A stretch of DNA of 64,000 bases from Streptomyces phaeolivaceus (GTDB taxonomy: Bacteria; Actinomycetota; Actinomycetes; Streptomycetales; Streptomycetaceae): NCBI RefSeq assembly GCF_009184865.1, contig NZ_CP045096.1, positions 3,286,001 to 3,350,000 of the forward strand. Direction: 5' to 3'. Shown in pieces: positions 33,872-41,487 of this stretch. The position numbers and the translations under genes are program-made. Below the pieces are notes generated by a model that saw only the letters and a program-made list of their open reading frames with translations, was not told the DNA's origin and did not search any database. How positions within the stretch are numbered: the stretch's first letter is position 1; the number at the start of each line of letters is the position of its first letter.

Positions 33872-35667
33872 GCGCCCACCACCACGTCCAGTCCCCCGCC
33901 ACCATCCGGGACGACGACGCCGACCTCGCGCGCTGGGACGACGACGGCGCCCCGCCCGCGCAACCCCGTTCCTCCCCTGACGCGTGGCTGCGCGTGGGAG
34001 CCGAACTCGGCGACCGGCTGGTCGACCTCTCCGGCCGCCAGGACCTCCTCGTCACCTGCCGCCCCGGCACGCGCAGCGGTGCACCGGCCGCGTTCTTCCC
34101 CACTCTGGGCGAGGTCGAGTTCGACGCCGGCCTGTTCGCCCCGCTCCAGCCTCACGAGATCCATCCGCGGATCGTGGGCGACGAGGAGCGGTATCCCGCC
34201 GCCTGGGGAGTGTTCGTCCACGAGGCCGCGCACGCGGCCCACTCCGTCTGGACGCAGCCTGCCGGAGCGGACCCCCGTGTCGTCGAGGCCGCGCTCCTGC
34301 TGGAGGAGAGCCGTGTCGAAGGCGCGCATCTGATCACGCGGCCCACGGACCGCACGTACCTGCGCACCAGTGCCCGAATCCTGGTCATGCCCGACATCGC
34401 CCACCCCACGCTCCAGGGCATCGAGCACGCCGCCGGCGTGGCGGCTCTGGTCCTCGGCCGCCGTGACGTCGGCATCCTGGACGCCGGCGAGACCCGGGCC
34501 GTCGCCGATCTGTGCGAGAAGGTGCTGGGCGCAGACCTGTTGGCCACCCTCACCCGCATCTGGACCGCAGCCCACCGGTGCGCCGACCACGACGCCACGA
34601 CCATGCTCGCGCACGGTCAAAAATGGTGCGACGCTCTGGACGCCGCAGCCCCCGCCCTGCCCGTGCCGGAGAACCTCACCGATCTGCTGTCCGGCGCCGT
34701 GGGGGTCGTCATGGACAGCACGGCCGCCACCGACGCCGCCGACCTCGCGGCACAGGCCGCAGCGACCAACGCCATGGCCGCGCAGTCCAAGGCGCAGGCT
34801 CAGGACCGCGCCCAGCGGGCCGGCCGACGACGCAAAGCCGCCGCCACCGCCAAGTCGGTCTTCAACGCCCGTGGCACCACCGTCACCCCCGACGGCACAC
34901 CGGCGCCCTCCGGCAACCCGGTCACCGGCACCCGCAAACCGACCGCCGCAGAGCAGGGTGCCGCCGCGCGCCTGAGCCGCGCCCTGCGTGCCGCCGCCTA
35001 CCGCGAGCGGACCGAGGAACGGACCACCAGCCCCACCCCGCCCGGCCGCCTCCACATGCGCGCGGCCCTCGCCCGCGACGCTCAGCGCGCGGCCGGTTCG
35101 GTCCCCACCGCGGAGCCGTTCACCCATACCCGCCGCCGGAACTCCCCCACCCCACCGCTGCGTGTGGGTATCGCCGTCGACGTCTCCGGCTCCATGCGTG
35201 CCGCCTGCGCGCCCGTCGCGTCCGCTGCCTGGATCGTGGCACGCGCCGCAGCCCTGACCGACCCCGACTCCCTCACCGCCACCATCGCCTACGACAGGCA
35301 CCTGACCGCACTGACCCGACCCACCCACCGAGCACCAGAGCGCGTGACGACGTTCGAAGCCAACGGCGGCCACCACAACCTCGGCGACGCCATCGACGCA
35401 CTCGACCACGGCCTCGAACTCAGCCGCCCCGGCGCCGGCCGCCTCCTCGTGATCGTCACCGACGCCCGGTACCGCAGCGACGAAACCGCTTCTGCCGTCA
35501 CCCTCGTCAAGCAGCTCACGACCGCCGGCTGCGCCGTACTCCAGCTCACCCTCACCGCGAAATCCCACCACTTGCCGGGGACCACCTTGCTGCACCTGCC
35601 TCGGCCCTCCAGCGCTCCCGTCGCCATCGCCACGGCGGCCACAGACGCCATCCGCAGGACACGCTGA
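33868..35667 (+). CDS. Zincin-like / VWA domain protein
   Basis: A 599-aa partner of the MoxR ATPase, starting at TTG (TTGA overlap). The N-terminal half holds a zinc-metallopeptidase signature HEAAH (118-122) with a downstream LLLEESRVEGAHL whose Glu could be the third ligand. The C-terminal third is a von Willebrand A domain with the MIDAS motif VAVDVSGSMR-like sequence DVSGSMR near residue 436 and a TEFEANGGHHNLGDAI-like loop. A long Ala-rich helix links them. The tail ends IRRTR. Such MoxR-VWA pairs act as chaperone or effector modules. Confidence 0.85.
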   Translation: MSAHHHVQSPATIRDDDADLARWDDDGAPPAQPRSSPDAWLRVGAELGDRLVDLSGRQDLLVTCRPGTRSGAPAAFFPTLGEVEFDAGLFAPLQPHEIHPRIVGDEERYPAAWGVFVHEAAHAAHSVWTQPAGADPRVVEAALLLEESRVEGAHLITRPTDRTYLRTSARILVMPDIAHPTLQGIEHAAGVAALVLGRRDVGILDAGETRAVADLCEKVLGADLLATLTRIWTAAHRCADHDATTMLAHGQKWCDALDAAAPALPVPENLTDLLSGAVGVVMDSTAATDAADLAAQAAATNAMAAQSKAQAQDRAQRAGRRRKAAATAKSVFNARGTTVTPDGTPAPSGNPVTGTRKPTAAEQGAAARLSRALRAAAYRERTEERTTSPTPPGRLHMRAALARDAQRAAGSVPTAEPFTHTRRRNSPTPPLRVGIAVDVSGSMRAACAPVASAAWIVARAAALTDPDSLTATIAYDRHLTALTRPTHRAPERVTTFEANGGHHNLGDAIDALDHGLELSRPGAGRLLVIVTDARYRSDETASAVTLVKQLTTAGCAVLQLTLTAKSHHLPGTTLLHLPRPSSAPVAIATAATDAIRRTR

Positions 35668-35860
35668 GACGACGCAGAAGACGGAAGCGTCCCCGGGACC
35701 ACCGCCAAGCACTCCAGACCACCTCCGCCCGCCGCGTGAACCGTGCATCTGATGCACGACCCTCCGCGACGACGCAGGCCACCACCATCTGTCTGCTCGA
35801 CCGCACAGACCCGCTCTTAACCCCTGAACTGCCCGTCACCGCAAGGAGATCACCCCGAAT

Positions 35861-36025
35861 ATGGCTGTCCGTACGACCTGGAAAATTGTCCACAGCTGTG
35901 GACACGAAGTGGCACACAACCTGTCCGACCGACCTGCCGACCGGCGGGCCGGCTTCGCCCGCTGGCTCGCCGAGCGTGACTGCTCCGTTAACTGCACCAT
36001 CTGCACCTCGTTGGTCACGGCGTAA
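35861..36025 (+). CDS. Small zinc-ribbon-like protein, C terminus possibly replaced
   Basis: A 54-aa protein behind AAGGAG: MAVRTTWKIVHSCGHEV, then DLSDRP-like HNLSDRPADRRAGFARW and LAERDCSVNCTICTS. Two Cys/His pairs suggest a small zinc site. Close relatives in Streptomyces end soon after the ARWLAxRDC segment; here the last ten residues look foreign, and the recombinase remnant begins 25 bases later, so the transposon may have inserted into the end of this gene. The start holds an inverted pair of DnaA-box-like sites. Confidence 0.65.
   Translation: MAVRTTWKIVHSCGHEVAHNLSDRPADRRAGFARWLAERDCSVNCTICTSLVTA
35886..35905. promoter_or_regulatory. Inverted DnaA-box-like pair
   Basis: TTGTCCACA (35886-35894) and TGTGGACAC (35897-35905) form an inverted pair separated by two bases. 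TTGTCCACA is the preferred DnaA-box sequence of Streptomyces. The pair lies inside the small zinc-ribbon gene and could be coincidental codon usage. A replication origin normally has many boxes; I saw only these two here. Confidence 0.3.
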
Positions 36026-36049
36026 CAGGCCGCGATCAAGGAGCAAGTG

Positions 36050-36536
36050 ATGGATGTACGCGATGAGTTGATGGAGGGCCAGAGGGCCATCCCGCGCCTC
36101 GGCCGAGTGGTCGAGGTGAACCGGGCACATCCGCCGTACGCGATGCTCGATGCGGCGGGGGCCGAGGTCGAGCCGGTCACCGCGTTTCTGCGGGACCTGG
36201 CGCTTGGGGATTCCAGCCCGCTGACCTGCCGCAGCTACGGCTACGGAATGTTGCGGTGGTTCCGCCTGCTGTGGCTGCTGGGCACCGGGTGGGAGCGGGC
36301 AACGGAGTCGGAGGTCGCGGTGCTGACGGGCTGGCTGCGCTCGGCCGCCAACCCGCAGCGTCAGCGGCACCTGGTCGATGCTCCGGTGGCCGGGACGGTC
36401 AATCTCCGCACGGGCAAAGCATCCCTGAGCGCCGGATACGCGCCGCGCACCATCAACCACGCTCTGACGGTGATCAGCGGGTTCTACGAGTTCCACGCCC
36501 ATCACGGCCGCGGCCCGGTCGTCAACCAGGGCTTGA
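36050..36536 (+). pseudogene. Tyrosine recombinase (TnpA-like), N-terminal remnant
   Basis: ATG 36050 behind AAGGAG starts 162 codons of the core-binding part of a tyrosine recombinase: PRLGRVVEVNRAHPPYAML, EVEPVTAFLRDLALGDSSP, CRSYGYGMLRWFRLLWLLG, YAPRTINHALTVISGFYEFH. The catalytic domain (R-H-R-Y) is absent because the ISAs1-type element begins at 36537. It is the first gene of a Tn554-like recombinase trio. Confidence 0.85.
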
Positions 36537-37766
36537 TCAAGTTCCGTGTGTGTTCGGATTGTTGGTGATGCCCAGGATGGCGAGTGCTCGTTCGGGTTCG
36601 TGGCGGAGGGCTCGGGTGGTCTTGGCTATGTTGTCGGCTCCGAGGATCTTCAGGGTGCCGATGGCGAGGTTGCGGAGGGTGGCCATGGCGCGGGGTGCGG
36701 TGCCGGTGTGAATGGTCGAGGCGTCCTCGGCGAACGTGACATCCCGGATGTAGTGGGAGGAATTCTCGATGCCCCAGTGCTCGCGGATGGCGGCGGCGAG
36801 GTCGGCGGGGCGGGTTTGGTGGGCGGCGAGGCTGGTGACCGCGTAGACGTTCTCGCGGGTTTCGGGCCGGCCTGTGGGCTTGCGGCGGCGGTGGACCCGG
36901 ATGGCGAGGTGGGCGTGGGGGAAAGCGATGCCGCCGAGGTTGTCGGCGATGGCGCAGGTTTTGACCGAGCGGGACTCGCGGCGGCCGTGGGCGGTGGCCG
37001 CGGCGGTGTGCTGGACCTTGATCGAGGTCCAGGGCAGGGCGGCGAGCTGGGCGTGGGCGGTGGGCTGGTTGGTCTTGATGACGGCGATGTAGTGGGCTTT
37101 CTTCGTCTCGACCAGCCAGGTGATGTTGGCCTTCACCGAGTGGAGGGCGTCGAAGGTGACGACGGTGTCGGCGAGGTCGAGCGGTGCCAGCAGGGGCTTG
37201 AAGTGGCGTACTTCGTTGGTTTTCGCACCGACTTCGACCTGGGCGATCGTGGCGACGCGGTCGTGGGTGACCGCCGAGAGCAGGTGACGGCGCGGCGTGT
37301 CCAGGCGGGCTGAGCCCTTGAGGGACTTGCCGTCCACGGCGATGACCTGCCGCGATCGGGTCTCGGGCATGTCCGCGGACGCGGTGATGCGGTGCCGGTC
37401 GGCCAGGTAGGCGCCCACCGCCTGGTCCAGGGCGTCGCCGTCAAGTGCCTGAAGGACGCGTCCGAGAGTGACCGGTTTGGGGCTGCGCCGCCAGCCGAGC
37501 AGGTGACGGCGTATCCCGAGGGATGCCAGCAGCGAATTCGTGGCCCGCTCGCCGAACTCGGCGAGTTCGTCGATGCTCTTCGCGCCGCAGACGGCCGCAC
37601 AGGCACACACCAGCAAGATCGCCGTCAGCGAGTACCACCTGCCCCGGCGTGAGCGCGGATCCGGGACCGATTCGAGGTAGGGACGCAGGTCAGCGATCCG
37701 GTCCGCATCCAGCGGACCCAGTTTTTCCAGCACGGCAGCGATAGGGGAAGATGCAACAGCAGGCAC
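36537..37766 (-). CDS. ISAs1-family transposase
   Basis: A 409-aa DDE transposase of normal length. It has the N-terminal VPDPRSRRGRWYSLTAIL and IDELAEFGERATNSLLASLG blocks, the catalytic VIAVDGKSLKGSAR (first Asp), VVTFDALHSVKANITWLV (second Asp) and REHWGIENSSHYIRDVTFAE (Glu in the H-W-x-I-E-N block). Start is GTG at 37766. All expected catalytic residues are present, so it is likely active. Confidence 0.92.
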   Translation of the reverse strand: MPAVASSPIAAVLEKLGPLDADRIADLRPYLESVPDPRSRRGRWYSLTAILLVCACAAVCGAKSIDELAEFGERATNSLLASLGIRRHLLGWRRSPKPVTLGRVLQALDGDALDQAVGAYLADRHRITASADMPETRSRQVIAVDGKSLKGSARLDTPRRHLLSAVTHDRVATIAQVEVGAKTNEVRHFKPLLAPLDLADTVVTFDALHSVKANITWLVETKKAHYIAVIKTNQPTAHAQLAALPWTSIKVQHTAAATAHGRRESRSVKTCAIADNLGGIAFPHAHLAIRVHRRRKPTGRPETRENVYAVTSLAAHQTRPADLAAAIREHWGIENSSHYIRDVTFAEDASTIHTGTAPRAMATLRNLAIGTLKILGADNIAKTTRALRHEPERALAILGITNNPNTHGT

Positions 37767-37883
37767 GGGACGTCCTCGTGATCATCTGGCTTCGACACCA
37801 CAATGATCACGAACCCCCGTGCCTGCTCTGCTGTTCGCCCCTACCGGTAGATCGCCAACCCTCCACGCAAGCACGGAACTTGA
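36537..37883 (-). mobile_element. ISAs1-family insertion sequence
   Basis: A 1347-base element bounded by perfect 12-bp inverted repeats, TCAAGTTCCGTG at 36537-36548 and its complement at 37872-37883. One transposase gene fills it. Flanking bases (GGGCTTGA left, CGGAGCCC right) show no target duplication, consistent with deletion of DNA next to the element after insertion. The left repeat includes the transposase stop codon. Confidence 0.8.
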
Positions 37884-38481
37884 CGGAGCCCTGGGCGGGG
37901 CCCAGGCCAGGTTCCTGGCCGAGGTCAACGCCGAAGAGGGAAAGCGGAATGTGGAGCTCGCCCTGGCCGAATACCGAAACTACCAGGAAGGAATCATGCC
38001 GTCCGGACCCGGCGCACGCGATCTGATCGACTTCTTCGCCAACGTCGACGGCCAGCTCGCCCGCGCGGCCCGGGAGGACCCGAGTGCCGTGGCCAGTGAC
38101 CAGGAGGTTCGCCGGTTGGTGGCCGCACGCGCGAAGACGCTCTACCTGGGGGCGGCGAACTACTGCTGGTTCATCGACCCCTCCAAAGCGTTGTGCCTGC
38201 GGCTGGCCGGGACGCCGGACGCGGACAAGCCGCTGGCGGGGATGTGCGACTCGGCCCGATGCCCGCAGGCGACCCACCATCCCTGCCACCGCCCGGCCTG
38301 GGACAGCAAGGCCCGCGCGGGGAAGGTCTTCATCGGCGGGCTGAGCCGGGGACAGTCCGCCGAGCGGGCCCGGCTGGAAGCGTCGCTTGCGCGCGCCGAA
38401 CAGGTCGTCGCGCAGATCGACCAAGCGGCCGGAACAGCCGTCGCCAGCATGCAGGAGGGTATCCATGGGACGCGTGACTGA
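37884..38481 (+). pseudogene. Tyrosine recombinase (TnpB-like), C-terminal remnant
   Basis: The frame enters from the IS end and reads ALGGAQARFLAEVNAEEGK, MPSGPGARDLIDFFANVDGQ, then a Cys/His-rich block (CLRLAG, MCDSARCPQATHHPCHRPAW) and a helical end (RLEASLARAEQVVAQIDQAA). This is the C-terminal tail of the second Tn554-type recombinase, beyond its catalytic domain. Its stop overlaps the TnpC-like start by 17 bases, as in intact trios. Confidence 0.75.
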
Positions 38482-38962
38482 CCAGACTCGGCAGGCCAAC
38501 GAGGCGGCGATCCGCGCCGCGATCGACCGCCTACTGCGAGGAGACCTGCCGCCCGGGGGCAAGTGCGACCTGAAGACCCTGGCCACCGTGTCCGGGGTCA
38601 CCCGCACCGGCTTCTATTCCAAGAAACACCGCGACGGCACCACCCGGCCTGGCCCCTACCAGCACCTTGCCGAGGAGTTCGAGCGGCGCCTTACGGCTCT
38701 GCAGGAGGCCCGCGAGATTGTCGACCCACGGGCCGCGCAGATCGAACGGCTCAAGGCCCAGGTCAGCGAGCTCAAGGAGCGGGTCACGAAGCGGGACGAA
38801 GCCCTGGCCGAGCTCACCGTGTTCAAGTCGCTCGCCATCTCCCGGATCGCGGCCCAGCACGACGAGATCGAGCGGCTGCGGGAACAGGCTGCCGGACTCG
38901 GCAACGTCCGCCGCCTGCCTGCCGCCCGCAGCGGTACAGCACCGTACGAGTCGCGCAGTTGA
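38465..38962 (+). CDS. TnpC-like (DUF6262) protein
   Basis: A 165-aa protein: MGRVTDQTRQANEAAIRAAI, CDLKTLATVSGVTRTGFYSK (helix-turn-helix-like), then a long coiled coil (AQIERLKAQVSELKERVTKR; IAAQHDEIERLREQAAG). This is the third gene of Tn554-like trios, which modulates transposition. It appears intact although its partner recombinases are destroyed. It may still be transcribed from the IS or from upstream. Confidence 0.8.
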   Translation: MGRVTDQTRQANEAAIRAAIDRLLRGDLPPGGKCDLKTLATVSGVTRTGFYSKKHRDGTTRPGPYQHLAEEFERRLTALQEAREIVDPRAAQIERLKAQVSELKERVTKRDEALAELTVFKSLAISRIAAQHDEIERLREQAAGLGNVRRLPAARSGTAPYESRS

Positions 38963-39050
38963 GGCCGTCCGGACCTCTTCCCACGCAGCGGCAGGGACTC
39001 GGGCAAATTTCGCCAGGCGCGCCCCGCCACGGCGTTGCCATCGGCATCCG

Positions 39051-39395
39051 CTACCGCGTCAGCCCAAAGAACAGCATCGTGGCGGCCGTCAGCACTGGCG
39101 CCAAAACCTCGCGCGCCGTATCCCATGCAACTTGCACCGCCGTTCGGACAGCAGGTGCGTCTGCGTCCATCGTGCCTCGGCTGGCTTCCTCTATAGCCGT
39201 CAAGCTCGGTTCCAGCTCCCGGATCTGCACCGCCGACAGCTGGTTAGCATTCACGGCATCTCGTAGAGCACGATGGATTTCGCTTAGGGCAGCGACCTGC
39301 TCGGCGGCACGGGATGAATGAATTACCGGGCCGTCATTTTGATACAGATGCTTCACCGGCGAATTTGTAAAGTTATTTTCATACTTTGCAGCCAT
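39051..39395 (-). CDS. Small protein with HLYQN motif and hydrophobic C-terminal helix
   Basis: A 114-aa protein starting at ATG behind AAGGGTGA. The N terminus has NSPVKHLYQNDGPVIHSS; the middle is helical (AEQVAALSEIHRALRDAVNA; IRELEPSLTAIEEASRG); the C terminus is a long amphipathic to hydrophobic helix (TAREVLAPVLTAATMLFFGL). The HLYQN(D/Q)G motif is repeated in the larger protein encoded just upstream. The GC content is lower than the rest, suggesting separate acquisition. It may be a membrane-acting effector; this is inference. Confidence 0.7.
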   Translation of the reverse strand: MAAKYENNFTNSPVKHLYQNDGPVIHSSRAAEQVAALSEIHRALRDAVNANQLSAVQIRELEPSLTAIEEASRGTMDADAPAVRTAVQVAWDTAREVLAPVLTAATMLFFGLTR

Positions 39396-39399
39396 GAAA

Positions 39400-40596
39400 T
39401 CACCCTTCCCATGCCGAAAAGAATCGTGCAACCTTAGGCTCCATCTGAGCCAAATGCGGATAATGCTGAATTATCCACCTGACCGAGGAAACCAAATCCG
39501 ATGGATTGAAATTACCGCCTACGGCAGCATGCACGATAGAGATATGTCGATTAAGTTCCCCTTCGAGCGTCGCATTGGATTCAACAACAGGGATCCCCTC
39601 GAAAATCTGACGCATGACCGAATGGTCGACCTGAATCCGGTCGACCATTCGCCGCCTACGATCCTTGGCCGCCGAAACGATATCTTGCAACGCAACTCGG
39701 AACTCGTCGTCCGTAACTTCGCTTGCGCTGCGGTAGACGGGCGGGTGCGTTGACGGGTGCGAGACATCGCCCTGATTCTGATAGAGATGCTCAATCGTCG
39801 AATTATCGATTTTCGTGACGTAGGTTGGCGCGCTGCCCTTCTTATCGTGCTCTGGAATCGATTCACCAGCCAGGCGACGCAAAGCCTCTCTGTACCAAAG
39901 CCCGGCCCCCGTAGCGGTCGTCTGGCGATCCTGAACCTTTAACAGACCCCAGACGTGCCCTACCCGCATCGCCTCATAGCGAATGACATCCCGGACATCA
40001 TCCGAATCCGCAAGCCGCGCATAATCATCCGTTCCGGCCTGCAACTGACCGTGAAGCAGAATCTTTTCTAGGAACTTAGCAACATCGCGAGTATTGCACC
40101 CGCCCTCGCAGATCGCCGGCAGTGCATAAGGAGAGTGACGTAAAAGCTCTTCACTAAACCGATGCGTCGATACGGTTCCACCAGCCGAAACCAATACGAC
40201 TTTCCCTCTCCCGCCGTTGCGCGAATAATCCACAAACCGTGCAGTTATCATAAACTGAAATGCGCGAAAGGATCCATCCTCGGGAGTCACAATGTTCGAC
40301 CCCAGCGTAAAACCCTCCGCATCGGACCTGTAAACGTTACGCTGCCCCGGCCAATGAAATGATGCGAGATCCCCAAATTTGACAAATGCCGGCCAAGGCC
40401 ATGCATCACGATACCCACTGTTGGATGATCTCTCCCAAGTCCTGCCAACCGTTGGGAGAATCCGGCGGTCTCTTCGCAACCTGGCTTCGTATCCCGCGCG
40501 AAGAAGGAGGCGCGGCCCTGACTCGTCGGCTCTTGTGTCAAGCAAGTGCAGGGAGCACACCATCCGCCGTAGATCGAATACGGCTGCATCCGCCAC
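39400..40596 (-). CDS. Large partner protein with internal HLYQN motif
   Basis: A protein of about 398 aa from GTG 40596 (AAGGA upstream; an ATG at 40683 gives 427 aa but has no ribosome site). Its N-terminal 260 residues form an unrecognised alpha/beta domain (FMITARFVDYSRNGGRGKVV; VDYSRNGG). Near residue 306 is NSTIEHLYQNQGDVSHPS, matching the motif in the small downstream protein. The C-terminal 130 residues are helical (HISIVHAAVGGNFNPSDLVS; RWIIQHYPHLAQMEPKVARF). It has lower GC than the flanks. The pair looks like a sensor-effector islet. Confidence 0.65.
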   Translation of the reverse strand: MADAAVFDLRRMVCSLHLLDTRADESGPRLLLRAGYEARLRRDRRILPTVGRTWERSSNSGYRDAWPWPAFVKFGDLASFHWPGQRNVYRSDAEGFTLGSNIVTPEDGSFRAFQFMITARFVDYSRNGGRGKVVLVSAGGTVSTHRFSEELLRHSPYALPAICEGGCNTRDVAKFLEKILLHGQLQAGTDDYARLADSDDVRDVIRYEAMRVGHVWGLLKVQDRQTTATGAGLWYREALRRLAGESIPEHDKKGSAPTYVTKIDNSTIEHLYQNQGDVSHPSTHPPVYRSASEVTDDEFRVALQDIVSAAKDRRRRMVDRIQVDHSVMRQIFEGIPVVESNATLEGELNRHISIVHAAVGGNFNPSDLVSSVRWIIQHYPHLAQMEPKVARFFSAWEG

Positions 40597-40823
40597 ACGG
40601 CCCCCATCCTTCGAGTCAACTCTCCTTAGCGTAGCCAACTTGGGCACGACAGAGGTAGAACTCACGCACACTGTCAAGCTCATGTGCCGGGCAACTCTGG
40701 GACCTCGAGCTACCTGAAGTGTCTGGACGCCGCGGGGTAGGCAACCAACGCGTGACCTCCGACACATCGAAGCAGCCGTAAGAGACACAGTGACCTATCT
40801 GGATCAACAGCTCGAAGGAGCCG

Positions 40824-40961
40824 TTGATCCAGCTGCAGAGCGACATGCCGCCGTGGGACACGGTCTCTGCCGACACAAGCGACGCCGAGGGCACTGACCT
40901 GCTCGAACTCCTCAACGCTGCAGGCGAGAACGACCGCGGTACGGAGAACCCGTTCCGCTGA
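40824..40961 (+). CDS. Possible small acidic protein
   Basis: A 45-codon frame: TTG-ATC-CAG with AAGGAG just upstream (short spacing), then QLQSDMPPWDTVSADTSDA and LLELLNAAGENDRGTENPFR. The acidic C terminus looks coding, but the spacing is poor and a second frame (GTG 40791) overlaps it, so this may be the tail of a deleted gene at the border of the lower-GC islet. Confidence 0.3.
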   Translation: MIQLQSDMPPWDTVSADTSDAEGTDLLELLNAAGENDRGTENPFR

Positions 40962-40970
40962 CGGCGCGGG

Positions 40971-41017
40971 AACATAGCCGGGAAACGCCGGTTAGCCAAA
41001 CCGGCGTTCCTCCGGAC
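40971..41017 (+). promoter_or_regulatory. Palindromic operator-like element (copy B)
   Basis: The perfect inverted repeat CGCCGGTT-N5-AACCGGCG lies at 40986-41006, preceded by AACATAGCCG (40971-40980) and followed by CTCCGGAC. It is nearly identical to the element at 9921-9968 when each is read toward its downstream gene. Here it precedes the operon beginning at 41062. A shared regulator probably controls both units. Confidence 0.6.
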
Positions 41018-41061
41018 CATTGTTCCTCCCACCCCGCCACCGATTGCGTGGAAGGAACCGC

Positions 41062-41487
41062 ATGTCCCAGCCCCCGCCCACTTCGGCCTTCGCGCCGACG
41101 CCCGACCCGCTCACCCCCGCCCGGGACATCACGCACCAGCACTTCCAGGCCGGCGACACCGTCGTCGTCCTGAAGGGGGTGGCCGGCGGGGAACTGTGGG
41201 GCGACGCGATGCGCGTCGTCGCCCCGTCCTGGCACACCCCGACCGACGAGGACGGCTGGCGGCTGCGTGATGCGACCGGCGGCGCCCAGACCTACGTCAC
41301 CGGCCACCCCCGCTACCTCGTGCACCTCTCGCGCCGCTGCCCGGACTGCCTGATCTACCTGCGGGCCATGGAAGACGCGCTCCTGCCGCGGTATGCGGGC
41401 CGTGACGAGCTGATCGACTGCGGCTGGTACACCACCACCGCCCTCAACCAACTCGTGCACATCGCCGACGTCCGGGGCGGCCGGTGA
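41062..41487 (+). CDS. Hypothetical protein, first gene of second array
   Basis: A 141-aa protein starting at ATG behind GAAGGAA. It contains DITHQHFQAGDTVVVLKGVA, DAMRVVAPSWHTPTDEDGWR (beta-rich), RCPDCLIYLRAMEDALLPRY (CxxC) and a helical end. It may bind a metal through Cys/His. Its stop overlaps the next GTG (GTGA). It is the first gene after the palindromic element; no family is recognised. Confidence 0.72.
   Translation: MSQPPPTSAFAPTPDPLTPARDITHQHFQAGDTVVVLKGVAGGELWGDAMRVVAPSWHTPTDEDGWRLRDATGGAQTYVTGHPRYLVHLSRRCPDCLIYLRAMEDALLPRYAGRDELIDCGWYTTTALNQLVHIADVRGGR

Larger units (their letters stand above)
36050..38962 (+). mobile_element. Remains of a Tn554-like recombinase-in-trio element
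   Basis: Three gene pieces lie in the order of Tn554 tnpA-tnpB-tnpC: the recombinase N terminus (36050-36536), the recombinase C terminus (about 37884-38481) and an intact TnpC-like gene (38465-38962). An ISAs1-family element occupies 36537-37883. The pieces on either side of the IS do not belong to the same recombinase copy, so the C-terminal half of tnpA and most of tnpB are missing. That fits an IS-mediated deletion. The element cannot transpose by itself. Confidence 0.75.

Noticed and set aside
33652-35757. 701-codon minus-strand frame
   Set aside because: Antisense to the MoxR and zincin-VWA genes, which show Walker, HEXXH and MIDAS motifs. The frame has no motif of its own.
36537-37883. 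Target-site duplication for the ISAs1 element
   Set aside because: The flanks differ; the apparent CTTGATCAAG palindrome at the left end is the repeat meeting the target, not a duplication.
40791-40901. GTG-started frame MTYLDQQLEGAVDP overlapping the 40824 frame
   Set aside because: Plausible first residues, but it turns into Arg/His-rich sequence and stops; cannot be separated from chance in high-GC DNA.
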